Assembly: GCF_032854445.1 (NCBI RefSeq)
Contig: NC_088302.1
Span: forward strand, 49,570,046-49,634,045
Direction: 5' to 3'
DNA: 64,000 nucleotides
DNA from: Liolophura sinensis
Lineage: Eukaryota; Mollusca; Polyplacophora; Chitonida; Chitonidae
Below are positions 10,382-22,333 of the stretch, piece by piece. The notes under the pieces are model-generated. The model searched no databases, was not told where the DNA came from, and saw only the letters and a list, made by a program, of their open reading frames with translations. The first letter of the stretch is position 1. Each line of letters begins with the position of its first letter. A program made the position numbers and the translations under genes.

Positions 10382-12876
10382 AATGTTATACTGATAAACA
10401 TTTGCTAGCGATTTTTCTCATTTATGGTGCATATTGATAGCGTGCTTGTTATGTGCTATGTATACTATGAATTAATAAAAGTCTGTATTATAAACTGCAA
10501 ACTGAATTGCTCTAATATATGTTGGTCAATGTTTCTTTATCTAGTCATCATTATTGTTATGGCAACCTCAGACCATGAAAAAGTCATGGCCCATACGATT
10601 GAGTGCTCCTGTGATTTGCTGAAAATACTTTCCTCAAAACCAAAAGGGGAAAATTATTTCTAGTTTTTCCAAAAACTTCTTTTTGTATCGAAGAGTAGGT
10701 TAACGATTATCAATTTTTACGTAAAGTAAAACCTTTTATGCACATCATACATCACATATTTCTTTAAGCTCATTTTATTTGGATTACGACAAATCTGCTG
10801 ATGTCAGAACAACGCCTTGGCTTATCGAGGTGATAAGGATCCAACTAAGCTATGTTATAAGCTTTTTTTATACATGTGCAAGTCTACCTCTTTCGTAGCA
10901 CAATGAGATGTCAACAGCCTCGCTTCCACGCTAAATTACCAGCTGAAAACAAATGTTGCATCCGCCACCGCATTGAAATTCCGTTACACACCGTGTAAGG
11001 AAATTAAAGATACACGTAACATTTCGGACGTTTCTAAAAGCAATGTCGGTCCCATTTTCTTTCGAAAAAAACATTTCTTGGTCTAATGTTTTCTCCTTAT
11101 CGCACTGCTGAAAATACATAGCGTGAAACCCGAATTGTTCATGTATTTATTGATTAATTCATAAGTGAGCACTAAGTTATAGTAATACTATCCAAGCACA
11201 TAAGGACCTTTCTTCTTTAATGACGAAGACATTAAATATTTGCTTTTGCAAGATTATATTTTTGTCTTTTTTAGTGTTTTCATTGCGCTCCACATTTCGA
11301 AACTTCTGTCAAAGCCAAATCAATTAAAATTCATACAGACACCATGGGGTTTTACCGGACAACAATTGATACAGCCTGGACACATTTGTTGACACATACA
11401 CATGAAAACATATCAGCAGTCAATAATCGCTACTAATATAAGAATTAAAATGCAACGTTCATTAAAACCAACACAATTATATCGATTTCGGAATCAGAAC
11501 TATAAACCTTGGTCGAAGCACTCATGCAACTTCGAATGCCATATTAGAGATAGTTGCTTAGAAATAACTGCCCAAAAATCCACTCCCTATCAAAAACACC
11601 AGTTTTTTTATTCAAACGAGGCACTCTGCTTTTATTTTACAGTATAAAGATCAACGTTAACTCAAAAACTATTTTACTGAAATCTTCATGTCTGTATTTA
11701 CGCGCTGTCAGAGTTTCGTTTTGGTTAACATTTGACTTCATATGTCAAATATAAGCGTTATTATGTGATGAGTTTTGTCATATTTGAGCAAGTTTAAAAT
11801 CTGTATTTCTGCCATAATCTCTCGGCCATCCTGCATAGTACAGTGAACGAACGAAGTTGCAGCGTAGAAAAGGTTGCATATCAGGGACATTTTTGTGGTT
11901 TCGTCTTTTATTTTTTTTATTTTTGTTTTTAGAAACATACTTTTGTTTGAGTAAAGACAAAAGCGGTCTTGCATTAAATAAGTGTTATCATGAAGTGGAA
12001 TGGATAACCTATGGTATTACGTAACATTTGGCAACTATAGCGACATCATAGATGAATCTTGGTTGAGAGCACATGTGGTATACTAGCTATCTTTAACATT
12101 ACCATGTTATGTGTAGAGGAAGTAAAAAAGCTAAAATTTACATTTCTTATATATCTACTTAACTAAAGTAATATATATTACTTAATTAAAAGATATTTCA
12201 GTGTGACTGGAGCCGGCTACAATTCTTCGATTTAATGATTTATACATTTGCATGTTTGCAGCTGTATAAGCCACATTCTGACTATATAGCGGAAACGACG
12301 AGTAAAACACAACTAAAAAAAGAAGTATCCTTATGAGTGTGTCAGCAGTTGTCACTGACAGCCATAGTCACTTTCGCTACGCCAGGTTCACAGTTTATTC
12401 CACTAGGATCGATTCCCCATCTCACCATATCAGGTCCTTTACCGGATGAATTTGCAGTATATATGATTGTGAACGGTTCAAACATCCTCCGCCTAATGAT
12501 ACGTAAATTCTCAAACTTCATTTATGCTCAATAGAAAACATTGCACTGGATTCTTGATTGCTCGGTGCTTTTCTATCAAAAAAGCGTAGACTAAAGGTGA
12601 AATATTTTCACTAAAAACATTCGCATTTCTTAAGAGATTTATTCTTTATATTTTACAAAAAAAACTATACTATACTTGCCGAGTCGCCAAAATTTAGGGG
12701 AGCATTCACCAGTTTACAAAACCAGCCAATTGTTTTTCACCTTTAGATTTTGATCCTAATCATTTAATCATGATTCTGTTCAACATCGCCATTGTTCCTG
12801 GTCAAATAATCCTATGGCACATTTGCAAATCTTAATTGACATCCCACCCCAAGCTAATTAGAACAATAGTCCTAGC
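10382..12876. other. Spacer after copy 2
   Basis: Contains the copy 2 3' UTR (AATAAA at 10474) and otherwise the common spacer sequence. It lacks both the 462-bp duplication of units 3-6 and the 90-bp block of spacers 1, 7 and 8 (junction near 11290). The spacer ORF is interrupted by a TGA at about 12334. No recognised gene. Confidence 0.75.
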
Positions 12877-13200
12877 TGACGTCATGGTGAGTCGCGTGTT
12901 ATTGACAATGACAACTATTAGAGTGCAACTCGTTGTCACAGCTGATCATCGCTAACGCTGTCATTCAAAAGTAATATAAATTCAAAAACAACCATGAAAA
13001 CATCACAACATATTCCCAACAGGTAAGCAAACACATGTTGATATGTGTTTACGGTCAATAGAGAGAGTTACACTAACTTGAGTTCTTTATTTCATTGCAA
13101 GCGTCTCATTTCGATTTCTTCTTATACATAAATGTATTCTCTATCTAAATATTTGCCGTTTTTTCTTTTGCAGGAAACAAACTAATTACGTTGAGCAAAA
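12877..13200 (+). promoter_or_regulatory. Promoter and 5' UTR intron of copy 3
   Basis: TGACGTCA 12877-12884, TATAAA 12975-12980, intron 13023-13173 (151 bp; CAG|GTAAGC ... TTTTGCAG). An ATG at 12994 lies only 19 nt after the TATA box, so it is probably upstream of the transcription start and not a leader ORF. Confidence 0.75.
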
Positions 13201-14136
13201 ATGAGATCGACACACAAGAAATCCGCCTCAGGTAATAAAACAAATTTGGAGAAAATAATCCAGGGTTATGTATGGAGACGCTTCATGGAGTATCTGGGAT
13301 ACCCTAAACGAGTTCTCACCAACAAAGCTGACCACTACTTTGACATCAAGTGGAGTTGTTTGGAATTCAGCCACAGCACTACGATGCAACAGCTCAACGA
13401 AGAAGACAGTCTCTTGGATTCTGTGGATTTCGCTTCACCCCGGAAATTCCAAAGGAAGAAGAACAAAGGAAGCAAGAATCGGTTGTCCACAAGTCGTGAC
13501 TCGTACCGCAGTGTGGATATAGAATCTCCTCTTGTCTTGGGATCATCTCTTTACCAAAACAGAACAGACAGTCTTCAAACGTACCGCTTTAGCACGGAAA
13601 GGGAGACAACCACAAATCTTGTTGTAGACTTGCGAGAGGGTTACAGCTTGGGCGATGCCACAAACATCACATTGTCTATACCGGCTAAATTTCTCTGGGA
13701 CAACAAAGTGTCCTCTAGAAAAGTTTCCCTCACAAAACTAGACGACGAAGTTTTTGAAGAGACGGTTTTCTGGAAAGTGGAAACTATGGTCCATGTAAAA
13801 GCGGGTCATCAAGCTAAAGCCTTTTTCTCAGTGCAGGAACAAAACATCATGGCAGAGTTTGAAGTGAAAACCAAAGTGACTCTCTCTCGCTCTTATCTGC
13901 CCGTCATCGTCCGTCGTAAATCAGACAACACTGTTCTTTACACCTGTTTTATCACTAATCTCAATGATGTCTTCCATGCTCATCAAAATTCCAATTTATC
14001 TGTGAAACGGTTTCTTGACAAAAAGCGAGTAAGTTATCAGTTATTACTATTCTCACGTGGTATGTGTCAGGTGCGTGGTTGCTCAGACGAACAGGTCATC
14101 GTGAGGTCAGGTCGCCTTGCCAGAGAAAATAGCTAA
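13201..14136 (+). CDS. Copy 3: aerolysin-like (ETX/MTX2-type) protein
   Basis: 311 residues, intact, same architecture as copy 2: unrecognised N-terminal 80 residues, basic stretch, ETX/MTX2-like module at 110-262, basic tail. Distinguishing residues are R2 (unique), K7, Y46, N88/G90, T157, K174, D182 (unique), R230 and N310. The ATG sits in AGCAAAAATG, a different leader context from the GCCCAAAATG of copies 1, 2, 4, 5, 7 and 8, but similar to copy 6. Poly(A) signal 14229-14234. A second copy of its last 45 codons plus 3' UTR lies 462 bp downstream. Confidence 0.8.
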   Translation: MRSTHKKSASGNKTNLEKIIQGYVWRRFMEYLGYPKRVLTNKADHYFDIKWSCLEFSHSTTMQQLNEEDSLLDSVDFASPRKFQRKKNKGSKNRLSTSRDSYRSVDIESPLVLGSSLYQNRTDSLQTYRFSTERETTTNLVVDLREGYSLGDATNITLSIPAKFLWDNKVSSRKVSLTKLDDEVFEETVFWKVETMVHVKAGHQAKAFFSVQEQNIMAEFEVKTKVTLSRSYLPVIVRRKSDNTVLYTCFITNLNDVFHAHQNSNLSVKRFLDKKRVSYQLLLFSRGMCQVRGCSDEQVIVRSGRLARENS

Positions 14137-16956
14137 AATGTTATACTGATAAAAATTTGTTAGCGATCTTTCTCATTTATGGTGCTTATTGATAGCGTGC
14201 TTGTTATGTGCTATGTATACTATGAATTAATAAAAGTCTGTATTATAATCTGCAAACTGAATTGCTCTAATCTGTGATTGTCAGTAGACCAGTAGCTAGT
14301 CATCATTATTGTTATGGCAACCTCACACCATGAAAAAAGTCATGGCCCATATGATTGAGTGGTCCTGTGATTTACTGAAAATAGTTTTGTAACAAAACAA
14401 AAAGCGGAGAATTATTTCTAGTTTTTCCCAAAACTTCTTTTTTTTTTTGGCTGTTGCATCGTGGTGAAACGGTTTCTTGACAAAAAGCGAGTAAGTTATC
14501 AGTTATTACTATTCTCACGTGGTATGTATCAGGTGCGTGGTTGTTCAGACAAAGAGGTCATCGTGAGGTCAGGTCGCCTTGCCAGAGAAAAGAGCTAAAA
14601 TGTTATACTGATAAACATTTGCTAGCGATCTTTCTCATTTATGGTGCTTATTGATTACGTGCTTGTTATGTGCTATGTATACTATGAATTAATAAAAGTC
14701 TGTATTATAATCTGCAAACGGAATTGCTCTAATCTGTGTCCTTCAATATTTCTTTAGCTAATCATCATTATTGTTATGGCAACCTCACATCTTGAAAGAA
14801 GTCATGGCCCATATGATTGAGTGCTCCTGTGATTTGCTGAAAATAGTTTTCTCACAAAACAAAAAGGGAAGAATTATTTCTAGTTTTTCCCAAAACTTCT
14901 TCTTTTATCGAAGAGTAGGTTAACTATTATCAATTTTTACGTAAAGTAAAACCTTTTATGCAAAATATACAGCACATATTTATTTAAGCTCATTTTATTT
15001 GGATTACAACAAATCTGCTGATGTCAGAACAACGCCTTGGCTTATCGAGGTGATAAGGATCCAACTAAGCTATGTTATTAGCTTTTTTTATACATGTGCA
15101 AATCTACCTCTTTCGTAGCACAATGAGATGTCAACAGCCTCGCTTCCACGCTAAATTACCAGTTGAAAACAAATGCTGCATCCACCACCGCATTGAAATT
15201 CCATTACACACCGTGTATAGAAATTAAAGATACAGGTAACATTTCGGATGTCTCTAAACGCAATGCCGGTCCCATTTTCTTTCGAAAAAAACATTTCTTG
15301 GTCTATTAGTTTCTCCTCATCGCACTGCTGAAAATACATAGCGTGAAACCCGAATTGTTCATGTATTTATTGATTAATTCATAAGTGAGCACTAAGTTAT
15401 AGTAATACTATCCAAGCACATAAGGACCTTTCTTCTTTAATGACGAAGACATTAAATATTTGCATTTGCAAGATTATATTTTTGTCTTTTTTAGTGTTTT
15501 CATTGCGCTCCACATTTCGAAACTTCTGTCAAAGCCAAATAAATTAAAATTCATAAAGACACCATGGGGTTTTACCGGACAACAATTGATACAGCCTGGA
15601 CACATTTGTTGACACATAAACATGAAAACATATCAGCAGTCAATAATCGCTACTAATATTAGGATTAAAATGCAACGTTCATTAAAACCAACACAATTAT
15701 ATCGATTTCGGAATCAGAACTATAAACCTTGGTCGAAGCACTCATGAATCTTCGAATGCCATATTAGAGATAGTTGCTTAGAAAGTTTCAGAGTTTCGTT
15801 TTGGTTAACATTTGACTTCATATGTCAAATATAAACGTTATTATGTGATGAGTTTTGACATATTTGAGCAAGTTTAAAATCTGTATTTCTGCCATAATCT
15901 CTCGGCCATCCTGCATAGTACAGTGAACGAACGAAGTTGCAGCGTAGAAAAGGTTGCATATCAGGGGCATTTTTGTGGTTTCGTTTTTTATTTTTTTTAT
16001 TTTTGTTTTTAGAAACATACTTTTGTTTGAGTAAAGATAAAAGCGGTCTTGCATTAAATAAGTGTTATCATGAAGTGGAATGGATAACCTATGGTATTAC
16101 GTAACATTTGGCAACTATAGCGACATCATAGATGAATCTTGGTTGAGAGCACATGTGGTATACTAGCTATCTTTAACATTACCATGTTATGTGTAGAGGA
16201 AGTAAAAAAGCTAAAATTTACATTTCTTATATATCTACTTAACTAAAGTAATATATATTACTTAATTAAAAGATATTTCAGTGTGACTGGAGCCGGCTAC
16301 AATTCTTCGATTTAATGATTTATACATTTGCATGTTTGCAGCTGTATAAGCCACATTCTGACTATATAGCGGAAACGACGAGTAAAACACAACTAAAAAA
16401 AGAAGTATCCTTATGAGTGTGTCAGCAGTTGTCACTGACAGCCATAGTCACTTTCGCTACGCCAGGTTCACAGTTTACTCCACTGGGATCGATTATCCGC
16501 CTCACCATATCAGGTCCTTTACCGGATGAATTTGCAGTATATATGATTGTGAACGGTTCAAACATCCTTCGCCTAATAATACGTAAATTCTCAAACTTCG
16601 TTTATGCTCAATAGAAAACATTGCACTGGATTCTTGATTGCTCGGTGCTTTTCTATCAAAAAAGCGTAAACTAAAGGTGAAATATTTTCACTAAAAACAT
16701 TCGCATTTCTTAAGAGATTTATTCTTTATATTTTAGACAAAAAACTATACTATACTTGCCGAGTTGCCAAAATTTAGGGGAGCATTCACCAGTTTACAAA
16801 ACCAGCCAATTGTTTTTCACCTTTAGATTTTGATCCTAACCATTTAATCATGACTCTATTCCCCATCGCCATTGTTCCTGGTCAAATAATCCTATGGCAC
16901 ATTTGCAAATCTTAATTGACATCACACCCCAAGCTAATTAGAACAATACTCCTAGC
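14137..16956. other. Spacer after copy 3
   Basis: Includes the 3' UTR, the 462-bp duplication and common spacer. A deletion joins GCTTAGAAA to GTTTCAGAG near 15785; exactly the same junction occurs after copy 6 (about 28098). The spacer ORF carries a TGA at about 16414. No recognised gene. Confidence 0.75.
14464..14598 (+). pseudogene. Duplicated 3' end of copy 3
   Basis: A 135-bp fragment begins at GTGAAACGGTTTCTTGAC and ends at the normal stop. It is open throughout (44 codons plus stop) and differs from the parent at a few codons (MYQV for MCQV, KEV for EQV). It is the coding part of a 462-bp tandem duplication that also repeats the AATAAA-containing 3' UTR. No splice acceptor or start precedes it, so I treat it as a passenger fragment. 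Confidence 0.85.
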
Positions 16957-17281
16957 TGACGTCATGGTGAGTCGCGTGTTATTGACAATGACAACTATTA
17001 GAGTGCAACTCGTTGTCACAGCTGATCATCGCTAACGCTGTCATTCAAAAGTAATATAAATTCAAAAACAACCATGAAAACATCACAACATATTCCCAAC
17101 AGGTAAGCAAACACATGTTGATATGTGTTTACGGTCAATAGAGAGAGTTACACTAACTTGAGTTCTTTATTTCATTGCAAGCGTCTCATTTCGATTTCTT
17201 CTTATACATAAATGTATTCTCTATCTAAATATTTGCCGTTTTTTCTTTTGCAGGAAACAAACTAATTAAGCTGTGCCCAAA
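16957..17281 (+). promoter_or_regulatory. Promoter and 5' UTR intron of copy 4
   Basis: TGACGTCA 16957-16964, TATAAA 17055-17060, intron 17103-17253 (151 bp), nearly identical to copy 3. Confidence 0.75.
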
Positions 17282-18217
17282 ATGAAATCGACACACAAGC
17301 AATCCGCCTCAGGTAATAAAACAAATTTGGAGAAAATAATCCAGGGTTATGTATGGAGACGCTTCATGGAGTATCTGGGATACCCTAAACGAGTTCTCAC
17401 CAACAAAGCTGACCACTACTTTGACATCAAGTGGAGTTGTTTGGAATTCAGCCACAGCACTACGATGCAACAGCTCAACGAAGAAGACAGTCTCTTGGAT
17501 TCTGTGGATTTCGCTTCACCCCGGAAATTCCAAAGGAAGAAGTACAAAGAAAGCAAGAATCGGTTGTCCACAAGTCGTGACTCGTACCGCAGTGTGGATA
17601 TAGAATCTCCTCTCGTCTTGGGATCATCTCTTTACCAAAACAGAACAGACAGTCTTCAAACGTACCGCTTTAGCACGGAAAGGGAGACAACCACAAATCT
17701 TGTTGTAGACTTGCGAGAGGGTTACAGCTTGGGCGTTGCCACAAACATCGCATTGACTATACCGGCTAAATTTCTCTGGGACAACAAAGTGTCCTCTAGA
17801 AAAGTTTCCCTCACAAAACTCGACGGCGAAGTTTTTGAAGAGACGGTTTTCTGGAAAGTGGAAACTGTGGTCCATGTAAAAGCGGGTCATCAAGCTAAAG
17901 CCTTTTTCTCAGTGCAGGAACAAAACATCATGGCAGAGTTTGAAGTGAAAACCAAAGTGACTCTCTCTCACTCTTATCTGCCCGTCATCGTCCGTCGTAA
18001 ATCAGACAACACTGTTCTTTACACCTGTTTTATCACTAATCTCAATGATGTCTTCCATGCTCATCAAAATTCCAATTTATCTGTGAAACGGTTTCTTGAC
18101 AAAAAGCGAGTAAGTTATCAGTTATTACTCTTCTCACGTGGTATGTGTCAGGTGCGTGGTTGCTCAGACGAACAGGTCATCGTGAGGTCAGGTCGCCTTG
18201 CCAGAGAAAATAGCTAA
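17282..18217 (+). CDS. Copy 4: aerolysin-like (ETX/MTX2-type) protein
   Basis: 311 residues, intact. Distinguishing residues: Q7, Y46, Y88/E90 (as in copy 2), V152 and T159 (both unique and at the start of the presumed insertion segment), K174, H230-S231 and N310. Combining copy 2-like residues in the middle with Q7 at the start makes it an obvious mosaic. Poly(A) signal 18310-18315. Confidence 0.8.
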   Translation: MKSTHKQSASGNKTNLEKIIQGYVWRRFMEYLGYPKRVLTNKADHYFDIKWSCLEFSHSTTMQQLNEEDSLLDSVDFASPRKFQRKKYKESKNRLSTSRDSYRSVDIESPLVLGSSLYQNRTDSLQTYRFSTERETTTNLVVDLREGYSLGVATNIALTIPAKFLWDNKVSSRKVSLTKLDGEVFEETVFWKVETVVHVKAGHQAKAFFSVQEQNIMAEFEVKTKVTLSHSYLPVIVRRKSDNTVLYTCFITNLNDVFHAHQNSNLSVKRFLDKKRVSYQLLLFSRGMCQVRGCSDEQVIVRSGRLARENS

Positions 18218-18543
18218 AATGTTATACTGATAAAAATTTGTTAGCGATTTTTCTCATTTATGGTGCTTATTGATAGCGTGCTTGTTATGTGCTATGTATA
18301 CTATGAATTAATAAAAGTCTGTATTATAATCTGCAGATTGAATTGCTCTAATCTGTGATTGTCAGTAGACCAGTAGCTAGTCATCATTATTGTTATGGCA
18401 ACCTCACACCATGAAAAAAGTCATGGCCCATATGATTGAGTGGTCCTGTGATTTACTGAAAATAGTTTTGTAACAAAACAAAAAGCGGAGAATTATTTCT
18501 AGTTTTTCCCAAAACTTCTTTTTTTTTTGGCTGTTGCATCGTG

Positions 18544-18678
18544 GTGAAACGGTTTCTTGACAAAAAGCGAGTAAGTTATCAGTTATTACTATTCTCATGT
18601 GATATGTATCAGGTGCGTGGTTGTTCAGACAAAGAGGTCATCGTGAGGTCAGGTCGCCTTGCCAGAGAAAAGAGCTAA
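18544..18678 (+). pseudogene. Duplicated 3' end of copy 4
   Basis: Counterpart of the fragment at 14464-14598: same breakpoints, open for 44 codons, same MYQV and KEV substitutions. The shared breakpoints show a single origin before the units multiplied. Confidence 0.85.
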
Positions 18679-20435
18679 AATGTTATACTGATAAACATTT
18701 GCTAGCGATCTTTCTCATTTATGGTGCTTATTGATTACGTGCTTGTTATGTGCTATGTATACTATGAATTAATAAAAGTCTGTATTATAATCTGCAAACG
18801 GAATTGCTCTAATCTGTGTCCTTCAATATTTCTTTAGCTAATCATCATTATTGTTATGGCAACCTCACATCTTGAAAGAAGTCATGGCCCATATGATTGA
18901 GTGCTCCTGTGATTTGCTGAAAATAGTTTTCTCACAAAACAAAAAAGGGAAGAATTATTTCTAGTTTTTTCCAAAACTTCTTTTTTTATCGAAGAGTAGG
19001 TTAACTATTATCAATTTTTACGTAAAGTAAAACCTTTTATGCAAAATATACAGCACATATTTATTTAAGCTCATTTTATTTGGATTACGACAAATCGGCT
19101 GATGTCAGAACAACGCCTTGGCTTATCGAGGTGATAAGGATCCAACTAAGCTATGTTATTAGCTTTTTTTATACATGTGCAAATCAACCTCTTTCGTAGC
19201 ACAATGAAATGTCAACAGCCTCGCTTCCACGCTAAATTACCAGTTGAAAACAAATGTCGCATCCACCACCGCATTGAAATTCCATTACACACCGTGTATA
19301 GAAATTAAAGATACAGGTAACATTTCGGACGTTTCTAAAAGCAATGCCGGTCCCATTTTCTTTCGAAAAAAACATTTCTTGGTCCAATATTTTCTCCTCA
19401 TCACACTGCTGAAAATACATAGCGTGAAACCCGAATTGTTCATGTATTTATTGATTAATTCATAAGTGAGCACTAAGTTATAGTAATACTATCCAAGCAC
19501 ATAAGGACCTTTCTTCTTTAATGACGAAGACATTAAATATTTGCTTTTGCAAGATTATATTTTTGTCTTTTTTAGTGTTTTCATTGCGCTCCACATTTCG
19601 AAACTTCTGTCAAAGCCAAATCAATTAAAATGCATAAAGACACCATGGGGTTTTACCGGACAACAATTGATACAGCCTGGACACATTCGTTGACACATAT
19701 ACATGAAAACATATCAGCAGTCAATAATCGCTACTAATATTAGGATTAAAATGCAACGTTCATTAAAACCAACACAAAAAAACACCCTATCAAAAACACC
19801 AGTTTTTTTTATTCAAACGAGGCACTCTGTTTTTATTTTACAGTATAAAGATCAACGTTAACTCAAAATCTATTTTACTGAAATCTTCATGTCTGTATTT
19901 ACGCGCTGTCAGAGTTTCGTTTTGGTTAACATTTGACTTCATATGTCAAATATAAACGTTATTATGTAATGAGTTTTGTCATATTTGAGCAAGTTTAAAA
20001 TCTGTATTTCTGCCATAATCTCTCGGCCATCCTGCATAGTACAGTGAACGAACGAAGTTGCAGCGTAGAAAAGGTTGCATGTCAGGGACATTTTTGTGGT
20101 TTCGTTTTTTATTTTTTTTATTTTTGTTTTTAAAAACATACTTTTGTTTGAGTAAAGATAAAAGCGGTCTTGCATTAAATAAGTGTTATCATGAAGTGGA
20201 ATGGATAACCTATAGTATTACGTAACATTTGGCAACTATAGCGACATCATACATGAATCTTGGTTGAGAGCACATGTGGTATACTAGCTATCTTTAACAT
20301 TACCATGTTATGTGTAGAGGAAGTAAAAAAGCTAAAATTTACATTTCTTATATATCTACTTAACTAAAGTAATATATATTACTTAATTAAAAGATACTTC
20401 AGTGTGACTGGAGCCGGCTACAATTCTTCGATTTA

Positions 20436-20735
20436 ATGATTTATACATTTGCATGTTTGCAGCTGTATAAGCCACATTCTGACTATATAGCGGAAACGAC
20501 GAGTAAAACACAACTAAAAAAAGAAGTATCCTTACGAGTGTGTCAGCAGTTGTCACTGACAGCCATAGTCACTTTCGCTACGCCAGGTTCACAGTTTACT
20601 CCACTGGGATCGATTATCCGCCTCACCATATCAGGTCCTTTACCGGATGAATTTGCAGTATATATGATTGTGAACGGTTCAAACATCCTCCGCCTAATAA
20701 TACGTAAATTCTCAAACTTCATTTATGCTCAGTAG
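20436..20735 (+). CDS. Conserved spacer ORF, 99 codons, doubtful gene
   Basis: This frame begins at an ATG and encodes a product I do not recognise (blocks LYKPHSDYIAETTSK, LSLTAIVTFATPGSQF, LTISGPLPDEFAVY). It recurs at 24550-24849 and 28630-28929, with a related version at 8496-8774. After copies 2 and 3 it carries a TGA, and after copy 7 it is shifted by small indels. An acceptor-like CATGTTTGCAG lies at its 5' end. The loss in several units argues against selection; it may be a remnant exon of a gene carried along in the ancestral unit. Confidence 0.2.
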   Translation: MIYTFACLQLYKPHSDYIAETTSKTQLKKEVSLRVCQQLSLTAIVTFATPGSQFTPLGSIIRLTISGPLPDEFAVYMIVNGSNILRLIIRKFSNFIYAQ

Positions 20736-21077
20736 AAAACATTGCACTGGATTCTTGATTGCTCGGTGCTTTTCTATCAAAAAAGCGTAGACTAAAGGTG
20801 AAATATTTTCACTAAAAACCTTCGCATTTCTTAAGAGATTTATTCTTTATATTTTAGAAAAAAAACTATACTATACTTGCCGAGTTGCCAAAATTTAGGG
20901 GAGCATTCACCAGTTTACAAAACCAGCCAATTGTTTTTCACCTTTAGATTTTGATCCTAATCATTTAATCACGACTCTATTCAACATCGCCATTGTTCCT
21001 GGTCAAATAATCCTATGGCACATTTGCAAATCTTAATTGACATCACACCCCAAGCTAATTAGAACAATACTCCTAGC

Positions 21078-21402
21078 TGACGTCATGGTGAGTCGCGTGT
21101 TATTGACAATGACAACTATTAGAGTGCAACTCGTTGTCACAGCTGATCATCGCTAACGCTGTCATTCAAAAGTAATATAAATTCAAAAACAACCATGGAA
21201 ACATCACAACATATTCCCAACAGGTAAGCAAACACATGTTGATATGTGTTTACGGTCAATAGAGAGAGTTACACTAACTTGAGTTCTTTATTTCATTGCA
21301 AGCGTCTCATTTCGATTTCTTCTTATACATAAATGTATTCTCTATCTAAATATTTGCCGTTTTTTCTTTTGCAGGAAACAAACTAATTAAGCTGTGCCCA
21401 AA
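21078..21402 (+). promoter_or_regulatory. Promoter and 5' UTR intron of copy 5
   Basis: TGACGTCA 21078-21085, TATAAA 21176-21181, intron 21224-21374 (151 bp). All elements are intact although the gene behind it is frameshifted, so a transcript is still expected. Confidence 0.75.
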
Positions 21403-22333
21403 ATGAAATCGACACACAAGCAATCCGCCTCAGGTAATAAAACAAATTTGGAGAAAATAATCCAGGGTTATGTATGGAGACGCTTCATGGAGTATCTGGG
21501 ATACCCTAAACGAGTTCTCACCAACAAAGCTGACCACTGCTTTGACATCAAGTGGAGTTGTTTGGAATTCAGCCACAGCACCACGATGCAACAGCTCAAC
21601 GAAGAAGACAGTCTCTTGGATTCTGTGGATTTCGCTTCACCCCGGAAATTCCAAAGGAAGAAGTACAAAGGAAGCAAGAATCGGTTGTCCACAAGTCGTG
21701 ACTCGTACCGCAGTGTGGATATAGAATCTCCTCTCGTCTTGGGATCATCTCTTTACCAAAACAGAACAGACAGTCTTCAAACGTACCGCTTTAGCACGGA
21801 AAGGGAGACAACCACAAATCTTGTTGTAGACTTGCGAGAGGGTTACAGCTTGGGCGATGCCACAAACATCACATTGTCTATACCGGCTAAATTTCTCTGG
21901 AAAAGTGTCCTCTAGAATAGTTTCCCTCACAAAACTCGACGGCGAAGATTTTGAAGAGACGATTTTCTGGAAAGTGGAAACTATGGTCCATGTAAAAGCG
22001 GGTCATCAAGCTAAAGCCTTTTTCTCAGTGCAGGAACAAAACATCATGGCAGAGTTTGAAGTGAAAACCAAAGTGACACTCTCTCACCCTTATCTGCCCG
22101 TCATCGTCCGTCGTAAATCAGACAACACTGTTCTTTACACCTGTTTTATCACTAATCTCAATGATGTCTTCCATGCTCATCAAAATTCCAATTTATCTGT
22201 GAAACGGTTTCTTGACAAAAAGCGAGTAAGTTATCAGTTATTACTCTTCTCACGTGGTATGTGTCAGGTGCGTGGTTGCTCAGACGAACAGGTCATCGTG
22301 AGGTCAGGTCGCCTTGCCAGAGAAAAGAGCTAA
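21403..22333 (+). pseudogene. Copy 5: aerolysin-like gene with 5-nt deletion
   Basis: The copy matches its neighbours over the full length but is 931 bp instead of 936. Five nucleotides are missing after TTTCTCTGG near 21899-21902 (codons 166-168), so the frame ends at 21915 with a predicted 170-residue product truncated inside the presumed membrane-insertion segment. The rest of the gene stays open in the other frame to the normal stop, so the lesion is recent or a sequence error. Residues include Q7, C46, Y88/G90, I174, D184 and K310. Poly(A) signal 22426-22431. Confidence 0.88.

Larger units (their letters stand above)
18218..21077. other. Spacer after copy 4
   Basis: Common spacer with the 462-bp duplication. 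Near 19775 an AACACAAAAAA / CACCCTATC junction replaces about 70 bp present in spacers 2 and 3; spacer 5 shares the same junction. The spacer ORF (20436-20735) is open. No recognised gene. Confidence 0.75.

Noticed and set aside
12994-13022. Upstream ORF beginning at ATG in the leader of copies 3-8
   Set aside because: The ATG lies about 19 nt after the TATA box, before the expected transcription start, and differs between copies; no support without 5' end mapping.
14031-14036. GTAAGT splice donor inside the coding region near codon 277
   Set aside because: A good donor consensus, but no matching acceptor was found in the duplicated 3' end and the intact frame runs through it in every copy.
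15818-16054. Repeated minus-strand frames of 60-90 codons in the array spacers and across the genes
   Set aside because: They recur only because the units are duplicated; they lack recognisable domains, and several are antisense shadows of the plus-strand gene.
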